Positions 29,724-39,596 are shown, counted from the stretch's first letter. The stretch: 64,000 bases of DNA from Clostridia bacterium (GCA_018648645.1 JABGQS010000010.1:1-64000); one strand, 5' to 3'. Numbers and translations: made by a program. The notes: generated by a model not told the origin, from the sequence alone.

Positions 29724-32366
29724 ATGCAAAACACAAACGAACCTTATAACACTACACCGGAGCAGCTGACGAAAGGGCTTGGTAGTGGCGAGAGCGGATT
29801 GACGTCGCAGAAGGCGGAGCTGCTGCTGGCGCAGAGTGGCGCAAATGCGCTGGTGCAAGGGCATAAGAAAACGCTGTTTTCTATTGTGCTGAGCCAGTTT
29901 AAGAACCTGATGATTATTGTGCTGCTGGCAGCAGGAATTATCAGCGCGATATTCGGCGAAGGAATATCCGACGCGATTATCATATTTGCCGTGATTATAT
30001 TGAACGCCGTTATGGGCACTGTGCAGGAAAGCAAGGCCGAGGCCGCGCTGGATGCTTTGAAAAAAATGTCGGCACCGAACGCTACCGTGATGCGGGACGG
30101 TGAAGTGAAGTCCATACCTGCGGCGGACTTGGTTGTGGGCGATGTTGTGATACTGGAAGCGGGAGATTTTGTGCCTGCCGATTTGCGGCTCATATCTACC
30201 GCGTCGCTGAAAATAGAGGAAGCGGCTTTGACAGGCGAGTCTGTGCCGAGCGAAAAAAACGCGACATTGACGCTGCCAAATGACACGCCGCTTGCCGAGC
30301 GGGCTAACATGACGTATTCGGGCACGAGCGTGACGTATGGGCGAGGCACGGGCGTAGTTACCTCAACCGGGATGAGCACAGAAATAGGCAAGATAGCCGG
30401 GGCGCTGAATGCCGCGAAGGAAGGCACTACGCCGCTGCAAAAGCGCATGAACTCGCTGAGCAAGGTGTTGTCCATCGCTGTGTTGATTGTTGCCGCGGTC
30501 GTGTTTGGCATAGGGATGCTGACGGGCAGAGAGCTGATGGATATGTTCTTTGTCGCAATCAGCTTGGCCGTTGCCGCGATACCCGAAGGGCTGGCGACTG
30601 TGGTTACGCTGCAGTTGACTATGGGCGTGCAGAAAATGAGCAGGAGCGGCGCGATTATACGAAAGCTGCCTGCTGTCGAGACGCTTGGGTGCACCAGCGT
30701 TGTGTGCTCTGACAAGACGGGGACGCTTACGCAGAACAAGATGAGCGTGATGCGCGCGTATTATAATAATGAAGATTACAAAGCGAAAGACGTGAAAGTG
30801 GGCGAGGAGCTTACCCTGCTGGGTAAAGCGTTTATACTTTGCAACGATACTAAGGAAACGAGTGAGGACGGCGAGGCGAAATTGATTGGCGACCCGACCG
30901 AAACGGCGCTGTATCAGTTTGCGAGCGGACGGCTTAGCCCAAGTGATTTGAGCACAGAGCTACCGCGAACGTATGAGATTCCGTTTGACTCGGAGCGAAA
31001 GCTGATGAGCACGGTGAACGGGCGGAGCAATCCGATGCTGTTTGTGAAGGGCGCGCCTGATGAGCTGATTGCGAGGTGCAGCAAGATATCGCTTGGCGGC
31101 AAAGCGAGAGACATGACTGAAGACCAAAAAGAAGTATTGATGGAAGCGAATGAGAGCTTTGCGAAAAGTGCGCTGAGGGTATTGGCGGCGGCGTATAAAC
31201 CGCTGACCAAGGTGCCGAATATCCCGGACGGGCTTGAAGAAGACCTTGTGTTTATCGGACTTGTGGGCATGATGGACCCGCCGAGAGAAGAAGCCAAACT
31301 TGCGGTTGCCGAGTGCAAAGGCGCGGGCATGATGCCTGTGATGATTACGGGCGACCATAAGACGACGGCGGTGGCGATTGCGGATAAGCTGGGGATTCTG
31401 AAGGACGGCGCAAAGGCGATTACCGGCAAAGAGCTTGACCAGCAAAGCGACAGCGAGCTGACGGCGCAGATTAAAAACATCAGCGTGTATGCGAGAGTTG
31501 CGCCCGAGCACAAGGTGCGCATTGTCAGCGCGTTTCAAGCGCAGGGAAATGTTGTGGCGATGACGGGCGACGGTGTGAACGATGCACCTGCGCTAAAAAC
31601 TGCGGACATCGGCGTTGGGATGGGAATTACCGGTACGGAGGTGAGCAAGAACGCTGCCGATATGGTGCTGACCGATGATAACTTTGCGACGATTGTAAAG
31701 GCGGTGAAAGAAGGGCGGCGGATATATCGTAATATCAAGAAGGCCGTGCAGTTTTTGCTATCGGCAAACTTGTCTGAGGTTTTGACGCTGCTGGTGGGTA
31801 CTGCCATGGGGTTCGCGATATTGCACCCTGTACAGATATTGTGGATAAACCTTGTGACCGACACTTTCCCTGCGTTGGCGCTTGGCATGGAGCCTGCACC
31901 AAAGGGTATAATGAAGGAAAAGCCGCGGGACGCAAAGCAAAGCTTTTTCTCGGGCGGGATGGCGTTTGAGCTGCTGCTTTACGGAACGGTGATGGCGGCG
32001 TTGGTGCTTGGCATATTCTTCTTAGCTTTGACGTTGTTTGAAAGTGAGATGGTTGCCACAACGATGGCGTTTTTGACACTGGGAATGACGCAGCTGTTTC
32101 ATGCGTTTAATATACGCTCGGGCAGACAATCTTTCGTGGTCGGTATATTTAAGAACAAGTGGATGCCGATGGCGTTTGTTTTGTCGGTAGCTTTGCAGAT
32201 ATTTGTCGTGCTGATACCCGGGCTGAACGGGTTCTTTAAAGTAGCGCAGCTGAGCGGTATGCAGTGGTTGTATGTAATGGTAGCGTCGTTTGCGATAGTG
32301 CCGATTTGTGAGATTGTAAAGTTTATCAAGTCGATTATACGCAAGCTGGAGAAGGAGAGTAAATGA
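29724..32366 (+). CDS. P2-type cation-transporting ATPase (Ca2+ ATPase-like)
   Basis: An 880-residue P-type ATPase; the start MQNTNEPYNTTPEQL at 29724 follows AGGAGCTGGCGA. Domains run in order: an N-terminal cation ATPase domain, helices 1-2, an actuator domain with EEAALTGESVPSEK, helices 3-4 with AAIPEGLATVVTLQL (the PEGL ion-site motif of P2A pumps), the phosphorylation site CSDKTGTLTQNKM, a nucleotide domain with KGAPDEL, the hinge MTGDGVNDAPALK, and six C-terminal helices. The family exports Ca2+ or Mn2+. The ion cannot be fixed from sequence alone. It overlaps the next gene by 4 bp. Confidence 0.9.
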   Translation: MQNTNEPYNTTPEQLTKGLGSGESGLTSQKAELLLAQSGANALVQGHKKTLFSIVLSQFKNLMIIVLLAAGIISAIFGEGISDAIIIFAVIILNAVMGTVQESKAEAALDALKKMSAPNATVMRDGEVKSIPAADLVVGDVVILEAGDFVPADLRLISTASLKIEEAALTGESVPSEKNATLTLPNDTPLAERANMTYSGTSVTYGRGTGVVTSTGMSTEIGKIAGALNAAKEGTTPLQKRMNSLSKVLSIAVLIVAAVVFGIGMLTGRELMDMFFVAISLAVAAIPEGLATVVTLQLTMGVQKMSRSGAIIRKLPAVETLGCTSVVCSDKTGTLTQNKMSVMRAYYNNEDYKAKDVKVGEELTLLGKAFILCNDTKETSEDGEAKLIGDPTETALYQFASGRLSPSDLSTELPRTYEIPFDSERKLMSTVNGRSNPMLFVKGAPDELIARCSKISLGGKARDMTEDQKEVLMEANESFAKSALRVLAAAYKPLTKVPNIPDGLEEDLVFIGLVGMMDPPREEAKLAVAECKGAGMMPVMITGDHKTTAVAIADKLGILKDGAKAITGKELDQQSDSELTAQIKNISVYARVAPEHKVRIVSAFQAQGNVVAMTGDGVNDAPALKTADIGVGMGITGTEVSKNAADMVLTDDNFATIVKAVKEGRRIYRNIKKAVQFLLSANLSEVLTLLVGTAMGFAILHPVQILWINLVTDTFPALALGMEPAPKGIMKEKPRDAKQSFFSGGMAFELLLYGTVMAALVLGIFFLALTLFESEMVATTMAFLTLGMTQLFHAFNIRSGRQSFVVGIFKNKWMPMAFVLSVALQIFVVLIPGLNGFFKVAQLSGMQWLYVMVASFAIVPICEIVKFIKSIIRKLEKESK

Positions 32367-32986
32367 GCAGAGAAAGCAAAAGACGAAAACAGCTGGTAGA
32401 GTATTGCAGAAAGTTGCACAGCAAGGGCTATGTGCCGGGAGTTGACGGAAACATTTCGATGAGACTGGATGAAAAGAGCTTTCTCATAACGCCGTCGGGA
32501 GTCAGCAAGGAAGTCGTGAAACCGCGCGAGCTGGTGAGAATCAGCATGTCGGGAGACGTGATGGACGAGGGCAAGCGCCCGTCTATCGAGACGAATATGC
32601 ACCTTGCGGCATTTAACCACAGCGATGCGAACGCCGTGATACATGTGCACAGCAGCAACGCCGTGGCATTTGCGCTGGCGCGAGTTAACATCGACACCCG
32701 ATATACGCCGGCTGCGTATTATCACCTTGGGCTTGTCGGATATGTGCCCTATTATGCGTCCGGCAGCGAGCTGCTGCATAGCGAGGTTACTGCGTTAATT
32801 AAAAAAAAATATAAAGTAGTTTTGCTGGAAAGCCACGGCGCGTTGGTGATGGGCGCAGACATGCAGGACGCGTTTGCAAAGACCGATCTGCTGGAAACCT
32901 ATGCCGGTATGCTCATGAAAGCAGATTCGCTGGGTGGGGCTGTAAGGCTGACGGACGAGCAGCTGGATGAGATTCATGGCGGCTGA
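32363..32986 (+). CDS. Class II aldolase/adducin family protein
   Basis: A 207-residue cytoplasmic zinc aldolase-type protein related to L-fuculose-1-phosphate aldolase and L-ribulose-5-phosphate 4-epimerase. GNISMRLDEKSFLITPSG forms the phosphate-binding region, SIETNMHLA holds the catalytic Glu, and the metal-binding histidines are in VIHVHSSNAVAFA and LLESHGALVMG. The gene begins inside the stop of the ATPase gene (ATGA), so the pair is translationally coupled, though no functional link is obvious. The substrate is unknown. Confidence 0.85.
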   Translation: MSRESKRRKQLVEYCRKLHSKGYVPGVDGNISMRLDEKSFLITPSGVSKEVVKPRELVRISMSGDVMDEGKRPSIETNMHLAAFNHSDANAVIHVHSSNAVAFALARVNIDTRYTPAAYYHLGLVGYVPYYASGSELLHSEVTALIKKKYKVVLLESHGALVMGADMQDAFAKTDLLETYAGMLMKADSLGGAVRLTDEQLDEIHGG

Positions 32987-33096
32987 GAAACCGTGCAGGA
33001 GGAAGTTTGAAACTTCACACTTCTAAGCGACTGCTATGCAATAAATAAAGTTAAATAACTGTTTGTGCCTCGTGCAGGAAAGGAACTATCATAATT

Positions 33097-33888
33097 ATGA
33101 TTGATTATCACATTCATACGAGCCTTTCTGCCGACTGCGACGTTGACATGATGGAAATGGCGGCGGCGGCGGATAAAAAGGGATTGAAGGAAATATGCTT
33201 CACCGACCACTATGATATTGATTTTCCGAGCGAAGATGATTATACGGTGGACTTTGAGCTGTACGCAAAGCAGCTAAGTGAGGTAAAAGCAGCGTATCCA
33301 CAGATTAATATCCGCAAGGGGGTTGAAGCGGGACTGGAGCCGCACAGCTTTCACAGGTTTGAGAAACTGTTGGAAAATGAGGAGCTGGATTATGTTGTAG
33401 GGTCGGTGCATGTGGTCTGCGGGCTGGATCCGTATTTCGATACGTTTTGGAAAAGCACAGGCAGGCAGAAAGCGTTTGACGAGTATGCGCGACTGTCGCT
33501 TGAGTGCGTGAAAGCGGCAGATTTTTATGATGTGTTTGGACATCTTGGGTATATAAGCAAGTATTGTCCGATGGATAATAATCTGTTTAAGTACAGCGAC
33601 TATACGGGTGTTGTTGACGAGATATTAACAACGTTGGTGGAGCGCGGGCAGGGGCTGGAAGTGAACACGAGCGGTTTGCTTAAAACGGGCAATCTGATGC
33701 CCGATTTGCCGATTATACAGCGGTTCAAGCAATTGGGTGGCGAGATTGTCACGATTGGGTCGGACGCGCACGCGAGCGAGCTTGTAGGCTACGCTGCGGA
33801 TTATACTCTAAACGCGCTGAAAACGCTTGGGTTTAAGTACGTTTGCGCATATGACAAGAGAGTGCCGCGGTTCATCCCGATACCTTAG
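33097..33888 (+). CDS. PHP-domain histidinol-phosphatase family protein
   Basis: A 263-residue metal-dependent phosphoesterase of the PHP superfamily. Metal-binding stretches are DYHIHTSLSADC, CFTDHYDIDF, KGVEAGLEP, VVGSVHVVCG, YDVFGHLGY and TIGSDAHASE, in the right order for a HisJ/HisK-type histidinol phosphatase. No other his genes are nearby, so another phosphorylated substrate remains possible. The start follows GGAAAGGAACTATCATAATT. A short interval with a small inverted repeat separates it from the aldolase gene. Confidence 0.82.
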   Translation: MIDYHIHTSLSADCDVDMMEMAAAADKKGLKEICFTDHYDIDFPSEDDYTVDFELYAKQLSEVKAAYPQINIRKGVEAGLEPHSFHRFEKLLENEELDYVVGSVHVVCGLDPYFDTFWKSTGRQKAFDEYARLSLECVKAADFYDVFGHLGYISKYCPMDNNLFKYSDYTGVVDEILTTLVERGQGLEVNTSGLLKTGNLMPDLPIIQRFKQLGGEIVTIGSDAHASELVGYAADYTLNALKTLGFKYVCAYDKRVPRFIPIP

Positions 33889-33946
33889 CGAATCGTTGTA
33901 AATAAATATTCAGGTATGTTATAATTGAAGAGCAAGGAGAGACGAT

Positions 33947-35344
33947 TTGGAAAAGAGACTGCGCAAAAACAAGCTGCTCAGCAAATTGCACCCGACGCAG
34001 GTAATAATCTCCGGCTTTTTGCTGCTGATTATTATTGGGGCGGTGCTGTTGTCTTTGCCGATTTCTACAAAGAGCGGACACGAAATCAGCTTTCTTGACG
34101 CGGCGTTTACATCGACATCTGCCGTGTGCGTGACGGGGCTTATCGTTGTGGATACGAGCACGGCATTTACGCTGTTTGGGCAGATTGTGATACTGACGTT
34201 GATACAAATAGGCGGCTTAGGGTTTATGACCATTGCGTCGTTTGTGTTTATATTGGTCGGGCGGCGCATCACGCTATCCGAGCGCATGATTATAAAGGAG
34301 TCGCTGAACGAGTTTAATTTGTCGGGGCTTGTCAAGATGATACGCAGAATATTGCTTGTTACGTTCGCGACCGAGCTGATTGGCGCGGGGCTGCTGATGA
34401 TACGGTTTGTGCCCGAGTTTGGCGGACAAGGTGTATACTTTAGCATATTTCATTCGGTATCGGCGTTTTGCAACGCCGGGTTTGATGTGCTGGGGCAGAT
34501 TTCGGGCGAGTACAGCAGCATAAGCATGTTCGCCACCGACGCGGTTGTCACCCTGACCATGATTGGATTGATAATCGTCGGCGGGCTTGGGTTTGTTGTG
34601 GTGACGGATGTGTTCAGCATAAAGCGCATACGGCAGCGGGGCAAGCTGACCAGATACACGAAGTTTGTGTTGATTATAACGGGAGTGCTGATTGGTCTTG
34701 GGTTAGTGGTCGTGTTTGCGCTGGAGATAAATAACCCCGGTACGCTTGGTGCGAAAGACTTGCCCACAGGAGGCAAGATACTGGGCGGAGTGTTTCAGGC
34801 GATTACGCCGAGAACGGCCGGGTTTGCGACTATTGATCAGAACAATCTGATGCCTGCGACCAAGTTTATCACTATGCTGCTGATGTTTATCGGAGCTTCG
34901 CCCGCGGGCACGGGCGGCGGTATCAAAACGACCACGATCGCGATTGTGGCGATATTTGCGCTGTCGGGCGTAACGGGCAAGAAGGACGCGCAGTTGATGG
35001 ACAGGCGAATAGCCAAAGAGACGCTAAGGCGCGCGATTACAATCACCACGCTTGGTATCGTGTTTGTGTTTACTGTGTTCTTTGCGCTGCTTGCCATTGA
35101 AGGCAACAGAGGCGGATTGTTCACGTTTGAGAATATATTCTTTGAAGCGTTCAGCGCGTTTGGCACGGTCGGGCTAAGCACAGGCATAACGCCGCTGCTT
35201 AGCGCAGGGAGTAAGCTGCTAATTATGGTTTCGATGTTTGCGGGGCGTGTCGGGTTGATGACGCTGACGTTTGCGCTGGCAAACCGGGCAAACGGAAACG
35301 GCGCGAAGGTGCGCTATCCGGAAGAAAGGTTTATGGTGGGGTAA
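33947..35344 (+). CDS. ktrB: KtrB/TrkH-type potassium channel subunit
   Basis: A 465-residue membrane subunit of a Ktr potassium uptake system. It starts at TTG behind AAGGAGAGACGAT. Four M1-pore-M2 repeats are visible. The first selectivity filter is TSTSAVCVTGLIVVD, and later filters are FCNAGFDV, ITPRTAGFATID and AFGTVGLSTG, each with the conserved glycine. The regulatory partner KtrA follows 3 bp later. Gating by NAD(H)/ATP and c-di-AMP through KtrA is known for the family. Confidence 0.94.
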   Translation: MEKRLRKNKLLSKLHPTQVIISGFLLLIIIGAVLLSLPISTKSGHEISFLDAAFTSTSAVCVTGLIVVDTSTAFTLFGQIVILTLIQIGGLGFMTIASFVFILVGRRITLSERMIIKESLNEFNLSGLVKMIRRILLVTFATELIGAGLLMIRFVPEFGGQGVYFSIFHSVSAFCNAGFDVLGQISGEYSSISMFATDAVVTLTMIGLIIVGGLGFVVVTDVFSIKRIRQRGKLTRYTKFVLIITGVLIGLGLVVVFALEINNPGTLGAKDLPTGGKILGGVFQAITPRTAGFATIDQNNLMPATKFITMLLMFIGASPAGTGGGIKTTTIAIVAIFALSGVTGKKDAQLMDRRIAKETLRRAITITTLGIVFVFTVFFALLAIEGNRGGLFTFENIFFEAFSAFGTVGLSTGITPLLSAGSKLLIMVSMFAGRVGLMTLTFALANRANGNGAKVRYPEERFMVG

Positions 35345-35347
35345 GTT

Positions 35348-36016
35348 ATGGATAAGAAACAATATGTCGTTATTGGAATGGGGCGGTTTGGGTACAGCGT
35401 TGCGACGAGCCTTGCCAGCCTCGGTGAAGATGTGCTGGCAGTTGATGTGGACGAGGACCTTATTGCCGAGATTGCGCCGCATGTGACGCACGCTGTGCAG
35501 GCCGACTCTACCGATGAGAAGGCGCTGCAGGCGCTGGGTATAAGCAACTTCGATGTTGCCATTGTGTCGATCGGCACCAATCTGCAGGCAAGCATCCTCG
35601 TAACGCTGCTATGCAAAGAGCTTGGTGTGAAGTTTGTGCTTGCCAAAGCGCATAGCGATCTGCACGCCAAGGTACTGTATAAGACGGGCGCGGACAAAGT
35701 GATTTTCCCCGAGCGCGATATGGCCATTCGAGTGGCGCACAACCTGTCGGCCAGCAACGTGCTTGACTATATGGAGATTGCCGGGGATTTGCGGATTGTC
35801 GAGATAAAGGCGATTGACGCTTGGACGGACAAAAGCTTGATTGAGCTGGATTTCAGAGTGCGTTACGGCGTGAACATCATCGCGATAAAGAAGCAAGGCG
35901 GCGAAATGAACACGTCTCCGCTTGGCACGGACGAGATTGAGCGAAACGACTCGTTGATTGTTGTCGGCAAAGAGGAAGCAATCGAGAAGCTTGAGCTTGC
36001 TTCGAAGGCAAAATAA
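35348..36016 (+). CDS. ktrA: KtrA/TrkA-type potassium uptake regulatory subunit
   Basis: A 222-residue cytoplasmic RCK protein. The N-terminal Rossmann domain begins YVVIGMGRFGYSVATSLA with the GxGxxG nucleotide loop and an acidic residue at the end of beta2 (DVDED). An RCK_C domain follows from about residue 135 (LRIVEIKAIDAWTDKSLIELDFR). It forms the octameric gating ring of the KtrB channel. The overall length and immediate coupling to ktrB leave little doubt. Confidence 0.95.
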   Translation: MDKKQYVVIGMGRFGYSVATSLASLGEDVLAVDVDEDLIAEIAPHVTHAVQADSTDEKALQALGISNFDVAIVSIGTNLQASILVTLLCKELGVKFVLAKAHSDLHAKVLYKTGADKVIFPERDMAIRVAHNLSASNVLDYMEIAGDLRIVEIKAIDAWTDKSLIELDFRVRYGVNIIAIKKQGGEMNTSPLGTDEIERNDSLIVVGKEEAIEKLELASKAK

Positions 36017-36019
36017 AAT

Positions 36020-37207
36020 ATGAAATATAACTTTGACGAGATAGTTGACAGGCGCGGCACGTATACCACGAAGTGGGACGGCAGGGATTGGCTATTGTCG
36101 CTCGGCATGACAGAGCGGTATGACGACGACACCATTCCTCTGTATTCCGCCGACATGGATATTGCGTGTGCGCCAAAGATTGTTGAAGCACTTCACGCGG
36201 CAGCGGACCACAGAATTTTTGGGTATTCGCTGATACCTCCCGAGTATAAAAAAGCGATTATAGACTGGTTTAAACGACGGCTCGATTGGCAGATAAACGA
36301 GGACGAGATTGTGTATAACGCGGGCACTGTTCCTGCGCTTAGCACATGCGTCAAAGCGTTTACGCAGCCGAGCGACAGCATTATCGTGCAGCTGCCAGCC
36401 TACCCTGCGTTTGCGAGTGCTACGCGAAACAACGGCAGGAAGATGCTAAACAATGCGCTTGTGAATAACAACGGATATTACACCATTGACTTTGAGGATT
36501 TTGAAGAGAAGGCGAAGCAGCGCGAAACTACGCTGTTCTTTTTGTGCAGCCCGCACAACCCTACGGGCAGGGTGTTCACGAGAGACGAGCTGAAAAGGTT
36601 GTCGGACATCTGCGCGGCGAATGGTGTCATTATAGTGGCGGACGAGATACATGGGGATTTGATAAGGCAAAGCGAGACCTTTTACCCCATCGCGACGGTG
36701 AGCGAAAGTGATAAGCATATTGTGAGCTGCACCGGCATCAACAAGACGTTTAATACGGCTGGGCTGCATTGCAGCAATCTCGTGATTACGGACAAGGCGC
36801 TGAGAAGAAAGTATCTGCGGGAGCGCGGTCACGAGGTGCCGACTCCGTTCGCGATATCTGCGCTGATTGCCGCGTATAACGAAAGCGAGGATTGGCTGGA
36901 TGAGTTGAAAGTTTATTTGGATGGGACGCTTAAGTGGATTGACGAGTTCTTGAAAGAGCGCATGCCGAAGGTGAAAATGTTTGTGCCCGAGGGTACGTAT
37001 ATTATATGGATGGATTTTAGGGGATATGGGATATCCGACAAGGAAGTGCACGACCGCATATACAGCGAGGCTAATGTTTTGCTGGAGGATGGGTTTTTGT
37101 TTGGCGCGGGCGGCGACGGGTTTCAGCGGATGTGTATCCCTGCACCGAGGGCTGTTATAAAGGAAGCGTTTGAGCGGATAGCGGGAGCATTTGCGGATTT
37201 GGGGTAG
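36020..37207 (+). CDS. MalY/PatB-family PLP-dependent C-S lyase or aminotransferase
   Basis: A 395-residue fold-type I PLP enzyme. The N-terminus YNFDEIVDRRGTYTTKWD is typical of MalY/PatB cystathionine beta-lyases. PLP contacts appear in VYNAGTVPALS, CSPHNPTGRVF, ADEIHGDLI and the Schiff-base lysine segment CTGINKTFNTAGLH. It probably cleaves cystathionine or cysteine, giving pyruvate, ammonia and a thiol or sulfide. It starts 3 bp after ktrA. The C-terminal RMCIPAPRAVIKEAFERI is also conserved. Confidence 0.9.
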   Translation: MKYNFDEIVDRRGTYTTKWDGRDWLLSLGMTERYDDDTIPLYSADMDIACAPKIVEALHAAADHRIFGYSLIPPEYKKAIIDWFKRRLDWQINEDEIVYNAGTVPALSTCVKAFTQPSDSIIVQLPAYPAFASATRNNGRKMLNNALVNNNGYYTIDFEDFEEKAKQRETTLFFLCSPHNPTGRVFTRDELKRLSDICAANGVIIVADEIHGDLIRQSETFYPIATVSESDKHIVSCTGINKTFNTAGLHCSNLVITDKALRRKYLRERGHEVPTPFAISALIAAYNESEDWLDELKVYLDGTLKWIDEFLKERMPKVKMFVPEGTYIIWMDFRGYGISDKEVHDRIYSEANVLLEDGFLFGAGGDGFQRMCIPAPRAVIKEAFERIAGAFADLG

Positions 37208-37222
37208 TGTGTGGGAGTGGAT

Positions 37223-37474
37223 ATGAAGGGTTTTAGGGAATTGTCAAGCAAAATGAAACTTATAGCTATGTTGTCTATAATTGTGACTATAATACTGTTT
37301 ATTTTTGCCTTATTAAATTCTTTCAGCGTTGGAATATTTAGTGCAATTGGGGATTGGATAAAGATTGCGGGATATGCAAACTTTTTGATACTTGGTACAA
37401 TACTTGCAATAGTAAATACAAGGAGAAGAAAAAGAGGGCGGAAAGCGGTTAATGAGGAAGATGGTACGTTGTAG
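37223..37474 (+). CDS. Small membrane protein, unknown
   Basis: The likely start is MKGFRELSSKMKL at 37223 behind GGGAGTGGAT, giving 83 residues. Two hydrophobic segments (about residues 13-35 and 45-65) are followed by a strongly basic tail, RRRKRGRK. Base composition is clearly more AT-rich than its neighbours. I do not recognise a family. The interval after it (37475-37726) holds a promoter but no convincing gene. Confidence 0.55.
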   Translation: MKGFRELSSKMKLIAMLSIIVTIILFIFALLNSFSVGIFSAIGDWIKIAGYANFLILGTILAIVNTRRRKRGRKAVNEEDGTL

Positions 37475-37603
37475 TATCAAAGATGTTAGCATGTGGGGTA
37501 TTGGGAGCGTCGTGGCGGATTGTCGGGGCGTTTTTTTGTGAGCGGTTTTGTTGGAGGGTTTGTTTAATTTGCGTTAAAATTATCGTTTTTCGATATATTT
37601 TTA

Positions 37604-37632
37604 TTGACATTGGGTTGGTTGTGGTTTATACT
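37604..37632 (+). promoter_or_regulatory. SigA-type promoter of the DUF4173 gene
   Basis: TTGACA and TATACT, 17 bp apart, about 95 bp before the start codon at 37727. Confidence 0.75.
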
Positions 37633-37726
37633 GAACTCGAAATTCCCCCCGGAAAAGAACATTTAATGCGCGTCATGTGGCGCAAACGTTATGTAAAACA
37701 AATCTATATTTGATTGGGAGATTATT

Positions 37727-39355
37727 ATGAATGATAAGCAAAGCAATGTCCCGGAAAACGGGCAGGAGACAATTCCCCAGACGGCAATAGAGCAAACCCC
37801 GCCACCTAATTTCTACGTTCCGAAAACCATAATGCAAAGTGCGATTGAAAAGAATATGATTGGTTATTTCAAGGACAGGACGAACACGATTATCGCGATT
37901 TTGCTGGCGGTGCTGGTCGGTGTGTCGTTCACGTTTTTGGTAGTGGAGTATGCTCTGAAAATCAACGTGTTTATATTTTATACGCTGATGATGGGTGCGA
38001 CGGGGTTCATTATGTATCGCGATGACAACCTGAATGTTCGCGTGTTTGCGTTTTTTGCTGCGGCGTTTTTGGCGATGGCTTCGGTGTTCTTTCGGAGCAG
38101 CTTTGACGGGTATCTCGTTGTGGCGGGGCTATTGCTGCCGATTATATTTGTGATGACTACCGTGATGGCTTCTAAACAAAAGTATGCTTCGAACATCAAG
38201 ACGTTTTTGTTTCGGGCTGTGTGCGGCGTTGGACTGGTTGATAAGATTGTCATCGCGCTGGGGTCGCTGAAAAACAAGGAGAGCACAAAGAAGCGGCACG
38301 GTCTGCAAATATTGATTGGCGCGGGTATCACGATTGTGCTGCTGTGCGTGATTATCCCGCTGATGATAAGCGCGGACGAGATGTTTGCTGTGACGCTGAA
38401 CGATATATTTGGTGACTTTGCACCGATGACGTTTATTTTGAAGTCGATATTGTCGGCAGTTTTAGCGATGGTGTTTTTCGGGTTCGTTTTTATCATAACG
38501 GTAAAGCGGCTTAAAGTTAAAGAGGTTGCGCAGAAGAAAGAGACTCCCTCCTTCCCTACTGTTATACTGACGATTATTATTGCGCTGGCGGTTGTGTTCA
38601 GCTTCTTTGCGATTGTGCAGTTTAACTACCTGTTTGTAGGCGCGAGGAGCAATCTACCCGCCGATTTTAATCCTGCGGAGTATGCACGCAATGGGTACTT
38701 TCAGCTTGTGGTGCTGTCGGTCATCAGCTTTTTCATCATTCTAATCAGCGTTCACTTCAGCAAAAAGGGCAGCAGAAACGCAGCGCGGGTAATACGAATT
38801 ATACTTGCGTACTTTAATGTGCTCAACATTTATATATTGGCGTCGGCCGCGTATAAGATGGCGCTGTATCAACGAGAGTTTGGGCTGACTGCGAGCAGGC
38901 TGCTGGTGTACATACTGCTTGCGTTTGAGGCGGTGCTGTTGATTGGGCTGATGGTAAAAGTGTTTAAAGCAAATCTGCCGTTTGTGAAGTACGCGATATA
39001 TTATTGCACCATGTTTTGGGCGCTGGCGAGCTTTGTGAACGTGGAAGCGTTGGCGGTGAGATATAACGTCAGCACGCAATATGAGCAGGGCGAGTTTGAT
39101 TTTGAGTCTGTGCGCCGGATGAGCGCGGACGCGAGCAATGCGTTGTATGAATTTTATACTGAGAATTATGAGGAGTTGGATAGTAGCGAGCTCAGGTTGA
39201 TCGAACGGTATTATGGTGTGCACGGCAGCTCTGCAGCGTCTAGGTCGCAAACAAAGTATGAAACGCTATATCGCCTTGACAATTGGCGGGAGTTTAACAT
39301 CGCTGACATGAGCAAATATAACGCCGGTATGCGCATACTGCAACGCCCAAACTAG
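37727..39355 (+). CDS. DUF4173 multi-pass membrane protein
   Basis: A 542-residue protein starting behind GGGAGATTATT. A polar Gln/Pro-rich N-terminus of about 45 residues is followed by about eleven to twelve hydrophobic helices. The motif FNYLFVGARSNLPADFNPAEYARNGYFQLVVLSVI matches the DUF4173 family, which often occurs with two-component systems in Firmicutes. A soluble tail of about 85 residues ends the protein. No function is established. It is related in style to the DUF4153 protein at the left edge of the window. No good terminator follows, only the inverted repeats listed separately. Confidence 0.75.
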   Translation: MNDKQSNVPENGQETIPQTAIEQTPPPNFYVPKTIMQSAIEKNMIGYFKDRTNTIIAILLAVLVGVSFTFLVVEYALKINVFIFYTLMMGATGFIMYRDDNLNVRVFAFFAAAFLAMASVFFRSSFDGYLVVAGLLLPIIFVMTTVMASKQKYASNIKTFLFRAVCGVGLVDKIVIALGSLKNKESTKKRHGLQILIGAGITIVLLCVIIPLMISADEMFAVTLNDIFGDFAPMTFILKSILSAVLAMVFFGFVFIITVKRLKVKEVAQKKETPSFPTVILTIIIALAVVFSFFAIVQFNYLFVGARSNLPADFNPAEYARNGYFQLVVLSVISFFIILISVHFSKKGSRNAARVIRIILAYFNVLNIYILASAAYKMALYQREFGLTASRLLVYILLAFEAVLLIGLMVKVFKANLPFVKYAIYYCTMFWALASFVNVEALAVRYNVSTQYEQGEFDFESVRRMSADASNALYEFYTENYEELDSSELRLIERYYGVHGSSAASRSQTKYETLYRLDNWREFNIADMSKYNAGMRILQRPN

Positions 39356-39375
39356 CCCACTACGTCCTGCAGTTT

Positions 39376-39445
39376 GGTGCGCATAGCAATGCAGCGTTGT
39401 GCGCCGAAAGTTTTCCCGGCGAATCACCTCATTCCGTCGGGAAAA
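39376..39445. other. Two inverted repeats downstream of the DUF4173 gene
   Basis: GGTGCGCA...TGTGCGCC (two G-U pairs on the plus strand) and TTTTCCCG-19-CGGGAAAA. They could fold in the 3' end of the mRNA. Neither has a T-tract, so they are not confident terminators. Confidence 0.35.
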
Positions 39446-39561
39446 TGCAGGTTTTCAAATTGAATGTTTCATTTTTTAGTATCATTCCATAATATTATGT
39501 GTAATTCTTGCGTATTTTGCAATAATTCTATTCAAATTATTCATTTTCTAGCGATTTGCTA

Positions 39562-39590
39562 TTGATTTATCCGGGTTTCGGTAGTATAAT
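39562..39590 (+). promoter_or_regulatory. SigA-type promoter of the split glutamate synthase operon
   Basis: TTGATT and TATAAT, exactly 17 bp apart. The predicted transcript start is near 39597, leaving a leader of about 160 nt. Confidence 0.75.
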
Positions 39591-39596
39591 GACAGA

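Noticed and set aside
37483-37713. A 76-codon ORF before the DUF4173 gene
   Set aside because: It contains the TTGACA-17-TATACT promoter of the next gene, lacks a ribosome binding site and has no recognisable features.
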